Of a stretch of 64,000 nucleotides of DNA, positions 11,583 through 21,447 are shown piece after piece; position 1 is the stretch's first letter; each line of letters opens with the position of its first letter. The DNA comes from Elymus sibiricus. Its lineage: Eukaryota; Streptophyta; Magnoliopsida; Poales; Poaceae. The stretch spans positions 147,168,001 through 147,232,000 of the forward strand of contig CM077670.1 of the NCBI GenBank assembly GCA_039707655.1, read 5' to 3'. Below the pieces are notes generated by a model. That model was not told where the DNA came from, ran no database searches, and saw nothing but the letters and a program-made list of their open reading frames with translations. Made by a program: the position numbers and the translations under genes.

Positions 11583-13026
11583 TGTCACAACCCTAGAATA
11601 TTGATTGTAAATAGTTGCATTTGCATCCATGCATCATGTTTAAAATTCAAATGAATTTGAAATGGGGATGTCCAAACCCTAGCACCAAAATAATTCAACT
11701 AGGTTAAACTTAAAAATATTTTCAATGAACCCAAAATGCCCTTCAGAAAAGTTCATGATTTTTGACAAAGGTGAAAACCTCTGCCAAAAATGATGCACAT
11801 ATTTCTAGGACATTTCTGGATCTTGAATTAACCCATATTGTATTTGAATTGGAGCATTTAAAAGCTATAAATATTTTAAATGCTCCAAATATTCTGGAAA
11901 TTATTGAGGGCCTCTGGAATAATTCATTTAGTGCCCACATTATTTCAGGACATGTAAAAAATGATTTGGTATTTTAATCAAATCAAAACAAGTTACAAAA
12001 AATAGAAAACGGAAAAGAAAATAGAAAAAAAGGAGAAACCTATCTGGCCGGCCTAGTAGACAGCCAACCCACCAGGCCCAGGCGTCAGTCATCCTCAACC
12101 TCGTTCCAGTGGGCACGAGGGCGTGTGCCCGCGGCGCGCCACCTCCTGCTGGCATGCCTGCCTCCCTTGCCATGTCGAAGCGCAGGATATACTCTGTAGA
12201 GTCGTCCGAATCGAGCCGACGCCCGCTCACTCTCCCTGTCGCCCTTCCTCGCCTGCCCATTGCCATGGCCAAAACCACCGCGAGCTCGCCGCCGTGAACG
12301 CCGTAGCCACTGACTCCCCCTCGCCTCCCCAAGCTGTCCAACAGCTCCGTCGAGCCCGGATGCAGCTCTCCACTGAAGGAAGCGTGCCCAGACGGCCTCC
12401 GTCATCTCCACTTTCATCTTCTTCACCGTCAGCTGCCGGGGATATCCACTGTCGTCAGCGCCTCCCCGAGCTCGCCGTCTGATCCGTTCGAACCACCGTG
12501 AGCCGCTGCTCCTTTGTCCCTTGCCCCGCTTCCTAACTTGTCCTCTAGGCCATAGAACCACCATGGCCGAAGCTCGCCTCCGCCCGAGCTCGTCACCGGC
12601 ATCACTCCGGTGAGCACTCGTAGGAACTGTATGCTCTAACGGCCGCACGTTTTGCTTATCGAACCTCCAAACCCGCGAGCACCCGAGCTCTGGCTGCCGC
12701 TGTTCATGTCGCTGCGGTCGCTACTGTCCATCCCCGGACTCCCTGAGACCACCATTCGACGCGGCGCACCTTCAGCTCCCCAACGAGCCCATCCGTGCAT
12801 CAAACGGCACCCTGTGCTGCGTTTCCGACGCCCTCCGCCATGACTATCGTCGCCAGCGGCTAACCGCCTGCCAGGTTGACTGGGTTTGACCGGTTTTGGA
12901 TTTGCCCATGTCTATGACATGTGGGCCCAGGTCCGGATTAATTTTTAATTAGGGTTAAAATTAACAATAATTACGTTGTTAACAAAATGAGACACTGACC
13001 ACTGGGCCCCACTGGTCAGGTTTGAC

Positions 13027-13031
13027 CTAGA
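13027..13031 (+). repeat. Left target site duplication of LARD1
   Basis: CTAGA immediately precedes the TGTAACACCCC end and is repeated exactly at 24030-24034. Confidence 0.9.
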
Positions 13032-13272
13032 TGTAACACCCCAAAAATCGGGTTATTGATTTTTGTGCTGTTATTCCTTCCTAGCTTTCCTCTGCCAAAT
13101 TTTTTTCCTCTGGAATCTGGTGAGTGACCAGGTGAATCCAGACAATCCTCAGCCTCTCCACACCTTTCCCTTGCTCTTGTGCCAGCCAAACTCTCGTCAG
13201 TAAACCCCGAACCTCATTCAAACCCTAGTTCCAAAATATCGGACCTGGAAATCCTACCTTTGTGTTTACAAA

Positions 13273-14210
13273 GGAGCTATCATTTTCCTTGCTATATTAA
13301 TTCTCCAAAAATTTGCAGAGATCCTCCTTCATTCATAAACCCTAGATGTGCAAAAATATTGCTAAGTCATATGCAATATTTCTCATCTAGAATTAATTCC
13401 TCTTTCTGCCTTTCTGAGGAATTAAATCCAGAAAAATATCTATCCATCTCCAAAGTTCATGAAAACTTGTGGAGATATTCTTTGTGATCATATTGAGATC
13501 TCACAAAAATATTGGCCATAATTAAATAAGGGAAATTGCATTTTCCTATTTAAAGCCAATATTTCGATTTGGGGCCTTTCCAAAGGAACTACCATTTTGG
13601 TAGCTAGGAAAAATACCAAATAATTTGTGGAGCTGATCCTATCCATATATTCACCATTTCCATCAAAATCTGAAGTTCCACAATTGAACTTTTGACCACA
13701 ACATCCATTTGCAAATTCTGTCCAGATTTCTAGTTTGCAAAGGAAGTGCTTGCTCCCTTGATCTTTTTGGGCTGTAATTTTTCAGGGTGGTTAACATTGA
13801 CAAATAACCTCTGGATACCAAAAACCAGCCCATTTCATCTAGCCAATTTTCCTCAGTGAATTATCTAAGTTTCTGTTCAGATTGAATCTCTGTGAAGGAA
13901 GTACCCTCATGGATGATCAATTTGAGATGAAACTTTTCCAGCTATCTCTCATGACCAAATCATCACTCTACACCAAAAATCAGCTAATTCTATCTAGCCA
14001 TTTGACCCCAGCATCCTCATTCATATTTCTGGCAAGTTTGGTGCCTTGTGAAGGAAGTACCATCTAGATTTGTCCATTTGAGCTGAATTTTTGTCAGCAT
14101 GGCCACCTTGGTACATGACTAACCCCAGCCCAAGATCAGGCCAAAAGGAGCTTTGTGGTGGCCACACCACGTGTGCAAACTTTGCTGCTGGAACCTGTTT
14201 GACCTTGGTG
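13273..14210 (+). repeat. Decayed 156-bp tandem repeat in U3 of LARD1 5' LTR
   Basis: Five copies of a marker (A)AGGA(A/G)NTACC-like sequence begin near 13273, 13585, 13742, 13897 and 14053. Spacings are 312 (twice 156), 157, 155 and 156 bp. Preceding each of the last three markers is TTTCTGG or TTTCTAG plus AGTTTG/TTGTGAA-like sequence. The units are strongly diverged but the spacing is kept. Confidence 0.7.
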
Positions 14211-14578
14211 CAGTCACATCGGAGCTCTCCAGTGCTATCCAACCACATAGATCAACTCATTGCAGGAAGAAGAACCCCTAGACAAGGTTTGGCCTCAAGT
14301 GCGGTGTGGCAACACCATGGCCACCCGGTGACCACGTGCAGTGCACGCCAAGGCAGTGCACTGTGTGCCAAGAGGCTTCGGGAGCCCTCTCCGGCGGGCT
14401 CCAGCTCGTCCGCGAGCGTCGGCGAGCTCCCCACCGCACACGTACGCCTCCTAGAGCTTTCCCCCTCGTCCCCTAGCAAGTGGACGCCTCTGCCGACCTC
14501 GGTGCCCCACCGGAATGTCACCACCTCGCCGCCATCTCGGAGCTTCGGCCACCATCGCGAGACCCTCCTCCCCGCGGC

Positions 14579-14586
14579 TATAAATA
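14579..14586 (+). promoter_or_regulatory. LARD1 5' LTR TATA box
   Basis: TATAAATA within GCGGCTATAAATAGCGTG sits in the GC-rich island and is conserved in the 3' LTR at 21440-21447. It is a strong core-promoter candidate and would place transcription start near 14610. Confidence 0.75.
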
Positions 14587-17057
14587 GCGTGCCCTCGAAC
14601 CCTCCTCCTCACCAGCAGCCTCCCCACCCCCTCAGCCGAGATCTCCGAGCTCTTCCTCTCCCAAGGCAGAAGCTCTGCCGCCGCCCAACCCCCTCCCGAT
14701 TCCGGCCGTGTGGCCCTCCTCCTCCCCATTCCTTGCCCTCGATCACGCCTGAGTGCCCGCAGGCCGCCGCCGTCTCCATTCCCGCCGGGGAGCCCTGCCG
14801 GCGCAGCCCTCCTCTTCGAAGGCCTCGGTCGCCACGGCCTCCCCTTGGCCCCACTGCTGCAGGCCACCGAGCGCGGTCCCGCGACCACCTTCGGGTGCTG
14901 CGCGGTGCACCAGCTCCAGCGAGCCCAGCGGCGGCCCTCCCCGTGCTGCCAATCGCCGGTTACGACGGCAGCGGCGGCGCCCCTGTTCTGTTGCGGTCGA
15001 AGGAAGAAGAGGATGCCCAGGGAGAAGGGAGGAGAGAGAGAAAGGATAAGGCGGGGCCCACTCGTCAGCCGGAGTTAGAAAGTCAACCCGGGCCCGCTGT
15101 CAGGTTAAGTGGAGGCGTAATCGGGCCAGTGCGTTTTCCAATGTTGAAAGCGTACTCCGCCGTGTTAATTACAGAGAATACGCTTTCTGTTATCGAAAGC
15201 GTAATCTGTAGAATGTGCCTTCACTCTCTGAGCCGCGGCAGAAGAGGCTATTTTGCGGATGTTCACCCGTTAAGGGCTAAAATGAACAGATTTCTGTTTG
15301 TTTTACCGCTTAACGACCGAACGGCCGTTTCTCCGCGACCGTAACTCCGATTGAGGTAAATCCAACCCCCACATTTTCAGTTCGTCGAGCCCGTTCCAAT
15401 GGTATCATTTTCATAATGTTTTCACACTGTGAAAATGACCATTTTGCCCTTGCCCTTAATCAGCCCCCTTCGAGAGGGAATCTTTCCCTACAGATCTTTC
15501 CGCGAGCTCATCGCATTTCTTCCTGGTGACTCCCTCAACCCCAAGGCAAACCAACCTCTTACCATGAGCTCCGGACTTGCGTGATGACTTTGCTTGCACC
15601 CTGTGTGTGTGTTGCCATATACTTCAGATCATCTATTAGTCTGCACTGCCGTAGCCCTGTTATTTCATCTGTGCTAGATACTAGTGTTATTTACCATGTG
15701 ATATCATGAATTGCTTTCATGACATATTTTCCCAATTTAGTAATAATATTTTAACACCATTGTCATGTTAGTGCTATGATTTGATCTCATGCCATGATTG
15801 TCAATATTGTTATAGTTTTGTTATGCTGTTGTTAAGGAATTGTTCCTGCTCATAAATCATGTTATGGTGAGATGATGGAGATGTTAAATTGAACTTCTAA
15901 AATTAAACCTCCTCCGTCATCGATGGGATCGAGTCATAGTGCCACCGAACCGAGCTTACCCGTGCAGCCACATTTGCCGGTATGGGATGGCCTTGACTTG
16001 GTCTAGCTTTGTGCTCTTTTATCGGTACCACCAAAGAGGGAGGGTTATGCGCGCGTGCTACCCTGATCAGATAGGCGGCGATAACCTTGTGAGCCTAGTT
16101 GATTGTTTAGCCCGGGAGTCCCCGTTTGGGACAGTTTAGTTTGGCCACGACGGTCGCAGGTGTCATGGGGTGACACAGGGGCCACCCAAGGCATGACTCC
16201 GGGGGAGGATGATTGTCGGTGGTACGGTGGAGGAGTCACGGGTTAGACAAGTTTCGTTGGAGCAGCACCGGTCCACCCAAAGGGGAAGTGTACCGAGGTA
16301 CGGAACCAGGAGCTTCATAGTGTGGGTAAAGTGCGCAACCTCAGCAGAGTGTAAGAATCTATTCGAATAGCCGTGTCACGGTACTGGACACAGTTCGTAT
16401 TAGGTCACACTATTTGGTCTTAGTCGATCTGGAGGACAAACCTGTTATTATAAACTTGTTAAGGAATGTGCTACTAAGTGAATGTGGTAATTTGGATAAT
16501 TGTGAGCAGTCACCATGTTGTTCTGATATGATCACGAGATGAGATCTCGGTGAGTCATGAGTTAGCCCAGAAAGGCAGTAAAACTGAGTGATGTCACCAC
16601 ATATTACTTTAATGCTTCACGGGAGGTAGGTGTAGTGTAGGTTTCAGTTTAAGCTTCGATGCCATGCTTCATAGAAGTTGCCATGCCATGCCATGATATA
16701 AAGTTGATATGCCTGATCCATGTATGCCATGATTGATCCATGATTTCCTGTTGATTCCATATCATGTTTAGATTAAATTCTTATAGAAGCATAGGGCTTG
16801 CTTTGTCATCTGCTTGTTTGGATGCTATGTATTTGGTTGTCTTGAGAGTACATTCAAAGTACTCACCTGGCCTTGCACGTGGCCGGTTGCAGGAGAAGAT
16901 CCGTCAGGCTAGATCGTAACCCAGCCAGTCCTGTGCGTTGTGGAGCCCAGCCAGAGACGTCGTTGCCACTGAACCAAGACCTCCGCTGCCATTTAGTTAG
17001 CCTTGGAGCCATGTAATATTGTTGTAGGCAACAGTATTGTAAAACTCCATTTCATAT

Positions 17058-17063
17058 AATAAA
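17058..17063 (+). terminator. LARD1 5' LTR poly(A) signal candidate
   Basis: AATAAA about 100 bp before the LTR end, duplicated in the 3' LTR at 23927-23932 where it could end the element transcript. Confidence 0.5.
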
Positions 17064-17165
17064 GCCATTTTTGTGCCTGGAATTGATGTATCATGTCTCA
17101 AACGTGCGCCAGGTCTTATCCTGGGACTGGCGTGCATCAGCCCTCTCTCGGGGTGCCACAAGACG

Positions 17166-17178
17166 TGGTATCAGAGCC
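17166..17178 (+). other. LARD1 primer-binding site (tRNA-Met type)
   Basis: TGGTATCAGAGCC begins 5 bp after the 5' LTR and is the classic complement of the plant initiator tRNA-Met 3' end. Confidence 0.92.
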
Positions 17179-17448
17179 AGGCTGGCTGTAGGTTATCCTA
17201 GCATCAGACCACCCCTATTTTCGACCGTAGTGAGACCAATAGAGTTGACCCATCACTGGCATCCGACACGGCCACTGTTGATCAACAGACGGCGCAGTCG
17301 GAATTGACGTACCCCTACCCAGCTGTCCGCCCACCCAGCCATCCCTGGATTGGACCGCGACCCTACCCAGTTGACGGCCGTGCCAGCGTATCCTTTACCC
17401 GGCACGAGAAGGATCCACGCCATGCTGGTATGTCCCAGCCTGGCTGCC

Positions 17449-17456
17449 TATTTAAA
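17449..17456 (+). promoter_or_regulatory. TATTTAAA box upstream of the LARD1 sense ORF
   Basis: TATTTAAA lies 98 bp before the ATG at 17547. The intervening sequence looks like a C-rich plant 5' leader. This suggests that the ORF was acquired with, or evolved, its own core promoter. There is no transcript evidence here. Confidence 0.4.
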
Positions 17457-17546
17457 ACCCCTCCCACCTGCGAGTCGCAGCCCTCGCCATTCAGTGAGCC
17501 AGATCCTCGCAAGAGAACCCAGGCCAGTATCCTCAAACTAGCAGCC

Positions 17547-18333
17547 ATGGCCAGTTCCTCCAGAGCACCCACTTTCCATAGCCAAACTTTGGCTAATGGC
17601 TATGCTGGCTTTCCGCCCATCCTCTCGAGTATGCTCACCCAAGCCCTTGGCTGTAATACTAGCCCGGTGTATCTGGTGTTCCAATCGAAACCCGTCCCTC
17701 ACCTTTGCCGATTCTATGCGAATGCGCATATCTGCCCAGGTCCAACGGAGGATGGGAAGCCCTTGAATTTTTAGGGCAAACCCATGCCCACCCCCGCATT
17801 GGCTGTCCAGACAGCTGCTGCGGAAGCCATTGCCCGTATTCGTTTCCAGTTCTAGGAAGTAGCGGAGATGCGGGAGTTCCGCTACTTTCCCTCTACGTCC
17901 AGCGAAGGCTGCGAGTTCTTCAGCACAGTCGAAGATACTGACTCGGCAATGGCTCACCTAGTTCAGTTCATTGCTGCCCAAGGACTACTGATCTCCGGCA
18001 TCCTTGGAGAGTTTAAAGCCATTGACCAAAGCACCACTCGGGTTATTACGGAAGCATACCGTGAGGCCCGTCAAGCTGCATCCCAGGCCACCAGTTCCAT
18101 GATGCCAAACCCAGTGCCACCTTCGCAGCTAGTGTTAACCTCGAAGCCCATGGAACTCTGGGTCCGGCCACCCAAATTCTATTCGAGGAGCTATTCGGCG
18201 TCTTCGTCATCGGGATGTGTTCCGGCAAGTTCCCGCCACAGCTCCAACAGTTAAGCCCCCACCTATAGAGGTGTCCGACGATGAAGATGGAAGTTGGCTC
18301 AACCTACGTCCCCCAGGAGAACCCCAGCAAGAG
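17547..18333 (+). pseudogene. LARD1 sense ORF, unknown protein, broken
   Basis: The main frame runs from ATG 17547 (context GCAGCCATGG) with product start MASSSRAPTFHSQTLANGY, and an upstream in-frame ATG exists at 17430. In-frame TAG stops occur at 17772 and 17853. After about 18150 small deletions shift the frame; the likely tail is acidic (EVSDDEDGSWLNLRPP) and ends near 18333. Otherwise the frame stays open and has ordinary amino-acid composition, with sections such as MREFRYFPSTSSEGCEFFST and AMAHLVQFIAAQGLLISGI. I see no retroviral motif, transmembrane segment or zinc finger. It could be a captured host gene or a LARD-specific protein, perhaps structural. Its neighbour is a convergent antisense ORF 700 bp downstream. 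Confidence 0.55.
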
Positions 18334-18960
18334 TAGAACCCTGTAGTCGGGAGTGAGTTGTTGTTGTTAGGTGCCTAGTAATGTTGCGTGATGTTGTATG
18401 CTTGTATTGCTTGTAACTCGTGTGCTGTTGTAACGTTATGTATGTCTGCTTGCTCTGTGTGTTTGGTTCATCTATCTCTCTGTTAAGCAGAAATGTTTAG
18501 CAGAGCTGGCAATGGTTTCTTAACAATATTTTGATTAGTAAGACACTTACACCTAATAACAACGGACTCGCTTGGAGTCCCTAATGAAATATGGGCTGGT
18601 GTAGGTGTATGTATACCAGGAGTACATACACCCACTAGCATTAAAAGACCATAGTGTAATCTGTTGGATGTGTTCTTTTCCTTTGCATGTATGTTGCTCC
18701 TATATGCATTTGCCTGCATTTTGGTTTGAGTAGATTGCATGTGTATTGTGTGAGCAATGTCTGCACACCAAGTTCATCCTCCTGAGTACAGACGCAGCAG
18801 TACTCGGGTGGAATGCAAAACCGCATACCCTCATCCATTCGTGCTTTCTCCGTTTGCTAGCCTCCCAAACCCAGAACTCTGGAGAGCCAGTTCTCCCCTC
18901 CATAGTCCCTAAATCTTTTTCCCAGAGCCCAGCTGCAAACTCGGAGAAATTCTGAGAAAT

Positions 18961-18966
18961 TTTATT
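18961..18966 (-). terminator. Poly(A) signal of the antisense microprotein gene
   Basis: On the minus strand AATAAA lies 84 bp past the stop codon of the 53-codon ORF, the right distance for a plant near-upstream element. Confidence 0.5.
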
Positions 18967-19049
18967 GCAGCATAAACCGTTACAACCCCTCCAGTCTGAG
19001 ATTTAACCCCGATTCTACTCCAACACCCACTCGTACCCGGCACAAATAC

Positions 19050-19211
19050 CTAGTCTTCATGATCACCGCCGCCTCGGAGAGCCACCACTCGAGTAGCGGC
19101 ATCACGGCGATCATCGAGGATCATCGCACACAGTAGCAGCGAGAAGCCAACCAATGCCGCCAGCAGACCAACCAGGAGGATCGTGATCAGCTCCGAACCT
19201 ACGTTCGCCAT
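19050..19211 (-). CDS. Antisense one-pass membrane microprotein in LARD1
   Basis: An intact 53-codon ORF starts at ATG 19211, the first ATG after the TATA box, and stops at TAG 19050. The product begins MANVGSELITILLVGLLAAL. A single hydrophobic segment spans roughly residues 8-29. A charged tail follows (DDRRDAATRVVALRGG) and ends GGDHED, which predicts a small type I or type III membrane protein or a secretory signal. I do not recognise the family. The surroundings form a complete gene model on the minus strand: TATAAAAAAG at 19304-19313, a CT-rich leader and an AATAAA at 18961. It runs antisense to the retroelement. It may be a captured host gene or an evolved LARD gene. Its intactness beside the broken sense ORF is notable, but 53 codons can survive by chance. 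Confidence 0.55.
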   Translation of the reverse strand: MANVGSELITILLVGLLAALVGFSLLLCAMILDDRRDAATRVVALRGGGDHED

Positions 19212-19303
19212 TAACGCCTCGCCTCGAGCTCCTGCAACCAAAAGGAGAAGGAGAAGGAGCAGAGGTGAGGTGAGGTGCGAGGTAGAGGGAAGAAACCGCG
19301 GTC

Positions 19304-19313
19304 TTTTTTATAG
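19304..19313 (-). promoter_or_regulatory. TATA box of the antisense microprotein gene
   Basis: GGGCTATAAAAAAGACC on the minus strand, about 95 bp upstream of the ATG at 19211. Confidence 0.6.
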
Positions 19314-19869
19314 CCCAAGTCCGGTGTACGGTGAGCGAGGTCCAGGAGAACTGCGCGTCACTCGATCACCGGCGTCCAAGAGGCGAATCCGCGAGCAGTG
19401 CCGACCGGCGCTGGCCCGCGACGGGAGTGCTCTCTGCATCAACCTCGTGCACGCCGTGCACTACCAGTGTAGGGTGCTTGACGCCCTAGGAGCTAGGCGT
19501 GCGCAGTGTCAGCCGCACGCGGAACATCGCAGAAGCGAGAGAGAGCCGTTGGCTAGAGAAGGAAGAAGGAGGCTGCCCGTGGGCGCTGGGCCCACCTGTC
19601 AGCAGGAGAGGCCACTGTTCTTTGGGGTACCTCTAGTATTTTTGGAAAAAGGAATTTTTTTCTAAAAATGTCAGGGCCACGAAAGCAACCCAGCGACCCC
19701 TACCCGTGGAGTAGATCCCGCAATATCCGTATCTCGATCTGGGTGTACCGCTTTTCGGTACCCTTAACTCGGTTGTTTTCAACCATAGGGTTAAGACCCA
19801 ACCCAGAGGTTTTTCCAGGACGAGTAGTTGTTTTGAGCTAACCCTAGGAATCTCGAGGATGAGATTCTC

Positions 19870-19885
19870 TTAAGGGGGGAAGGTT
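19870..19885 (+). other. LARD1 polypurine tract
   Basis: TTAAGGGGGGAAGGTT directly precedes the 3' LTR. The upstream sequence CTCGAGGATGAGATTCTC resembles the same position in two other long-LTR elements. Confidence 0.85.
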
Positions 19886-20126
19886 TGTAACTACCCAAAA
19901 ATCGGGTTATCGATTTTTGTGCTGTTATTCCTTCCTAGCTTTCCTCTGCCAAATTTTTTTCCTCTGGAATCTGGTGAGTGACCAGGTGAATCCAGACAAT
20001 CCTCAGCCTCTCCAAAACTTTCCCATGCTCTTGTGCCAGCCAAACTCTCGTCAGTAAACCCCGAACCACATTCAAACCCTAGTTCCAAAATATCGGAACT
20101 GGAAATCCTACCTTTGTGTTTACAAA

Positions 20127-21060
20127 GGAGCTATCATTTTCCTTGCTCTATTAATTCTCCAAAAATTTCTAGAGATCCTCCTTCATTCATAAACCCTAGA
20201 TGTGCAAAAATATTGCTAAGTCATATGCAATATTTCTCATCTAGAATTAATTCCTCTTTTTGCCTTTCTGAGGAATTAAATCCAGAAAAATATCTATCCA
20301 TCTCCAAAGTTCATGAAAACTTGTGGAGATATTCTTTGTGATCATATTGAGCTCTCACAAAAATATTGGTCATAATTAAATAAGGGAAATTGCATTTTCC
20401 TATTTAAAGCCAATATTTCAATTTGGGGCCTTTCCAAAGGAACTACTATTTTGGTAGCTAGGAAAAACACCAAATAATTTGTGGAGCTGATCCTATCCAT
20501 ATATTCACCATTTCCATCAAAATCTGAAGTTCCATAATTCAAATTTTGAGCACAACATCCATTTGCAAATTCTGTCCAGATTTCTAGTTTGCAAAGGAAG
20601 TGCTTGCTCCCTTGACGTTTTTTGGGCTGTAATTTTTCAGGGTGGTTAACATTGACAAATAACCTCTGGATACCAAAAACTAGCCCATTTAATCCAGCCA
20701 ATTTTCCTCAGTGAATTATCTAAGTTTCTGTTCAGATTGAATCTCTGTGAAGGAAGTACCCTCATGGATGATCAATTTGAGCTGAAACTTTTCCAGCTAT
20801 CTCTCATGACCAAATCATCACTCTACACCAAAAATCAGCTAATTCTATCTAGCCATTTGACCCCAGCATCCTCATTCATATTTCTGGCCAGTTTGGTGCC
20901 TTGTGAAGGAAGTACCATCTAGATTTGTCCATTTGAGCTGAATTTTTGTCAGCATGGCCACCTTGGTAGATGACTAACCCCAGCCCAAGATCAGGCCAAA
21001 AGGAGCTCTGTGGTGGCCACACCACGTGTGCAAACTTTGCTGCTGGAACCTGTTTGACCT
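20127..21060 (+). repeat. 156-bp tandem repeat in U3 of LARD1 3' LTR
   Basis: The same markers as in the 5' LTR lie at 20127, 20439, 20596, 20752 and 20908. The spacings are 312, 157, 156 and 156 bp. Confidence 0.7.
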
Positions 21061-21439
21061 TGGTGCATTCACATCGGAGCTCCCCAGTGCTATCCAACCG
21101 CATAGGTCAACTCATTGCAGGAGGAGAATCCCCCTAGATAAGGTTTGGCCTCAAGTGCGGCATGGCAACACCGTGGCCACGCGGTGACCATGTGCAGTGC
21201 ATGCTAAGGCAGTGCACCGTGTGCCAAGAGGCTTCGGGAGCCCTCTCCGGCGGGCTCCAGCTCGTCCGCGAGCGTCGGCGAGCTCCCCACCGCACACGTA
21301 CGCCTCCTAGAGCTTTCCCCCTCGTCCCCTAGCCGGTGGACGCCTCTGTCGACCTTGGTGCCCCACCAGAATGCCGCCGCCTCGCCACCGTCTCGGAGCT
21401 TCGGCCACCGTCGCGAGACCCCCCCCCCCTCCCCGCGGC

Positions 21440-21447
21440 TATAAATA
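21440..21447 (+). promoter_or_regulatory. LARD1 3' LTR TATA box
   Basis: TATAAATA conserved with the 5' LTR copy at 14579. If active it would read outward through 24029 into flanking DNA. Confidence 0.65.

Larger units (their letters stand above)
13032..17160 (+). repeat. LARD1 5' LTR
   Basis: The LTR runs from TGTAACACCCC to GGGTGCCACA. An AT-rich U3 with 156-bp periodic repeats comes first. A GC-rich island (about 14170-15110) with a TATA box at 14579 follows, then a long transcribed part with block A (16331-16390), block B (16848-16900) and an AATAAA at 17058. Long ORFs in the GC island are not kept in the other LTR and are not called. Confidence 0.92.

Noticed and set aside
14091..15344. 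417-codon + strand frame in the LARD1 5' LTR
   Set aside because: The corresponding part of the 3' LTR is frameshifted, and the composition is GC-rich low complexity (Pro, Ser, Arg).
13179..20341. 102-codon frames conserved in both LARD1 LTRs
   Set aside because: It lies in the 156-bp repeat region of U3 upstream of the TATA box, so it would not be in the element transcript start. Conservation follows from LTR duplication, and I see no domain.
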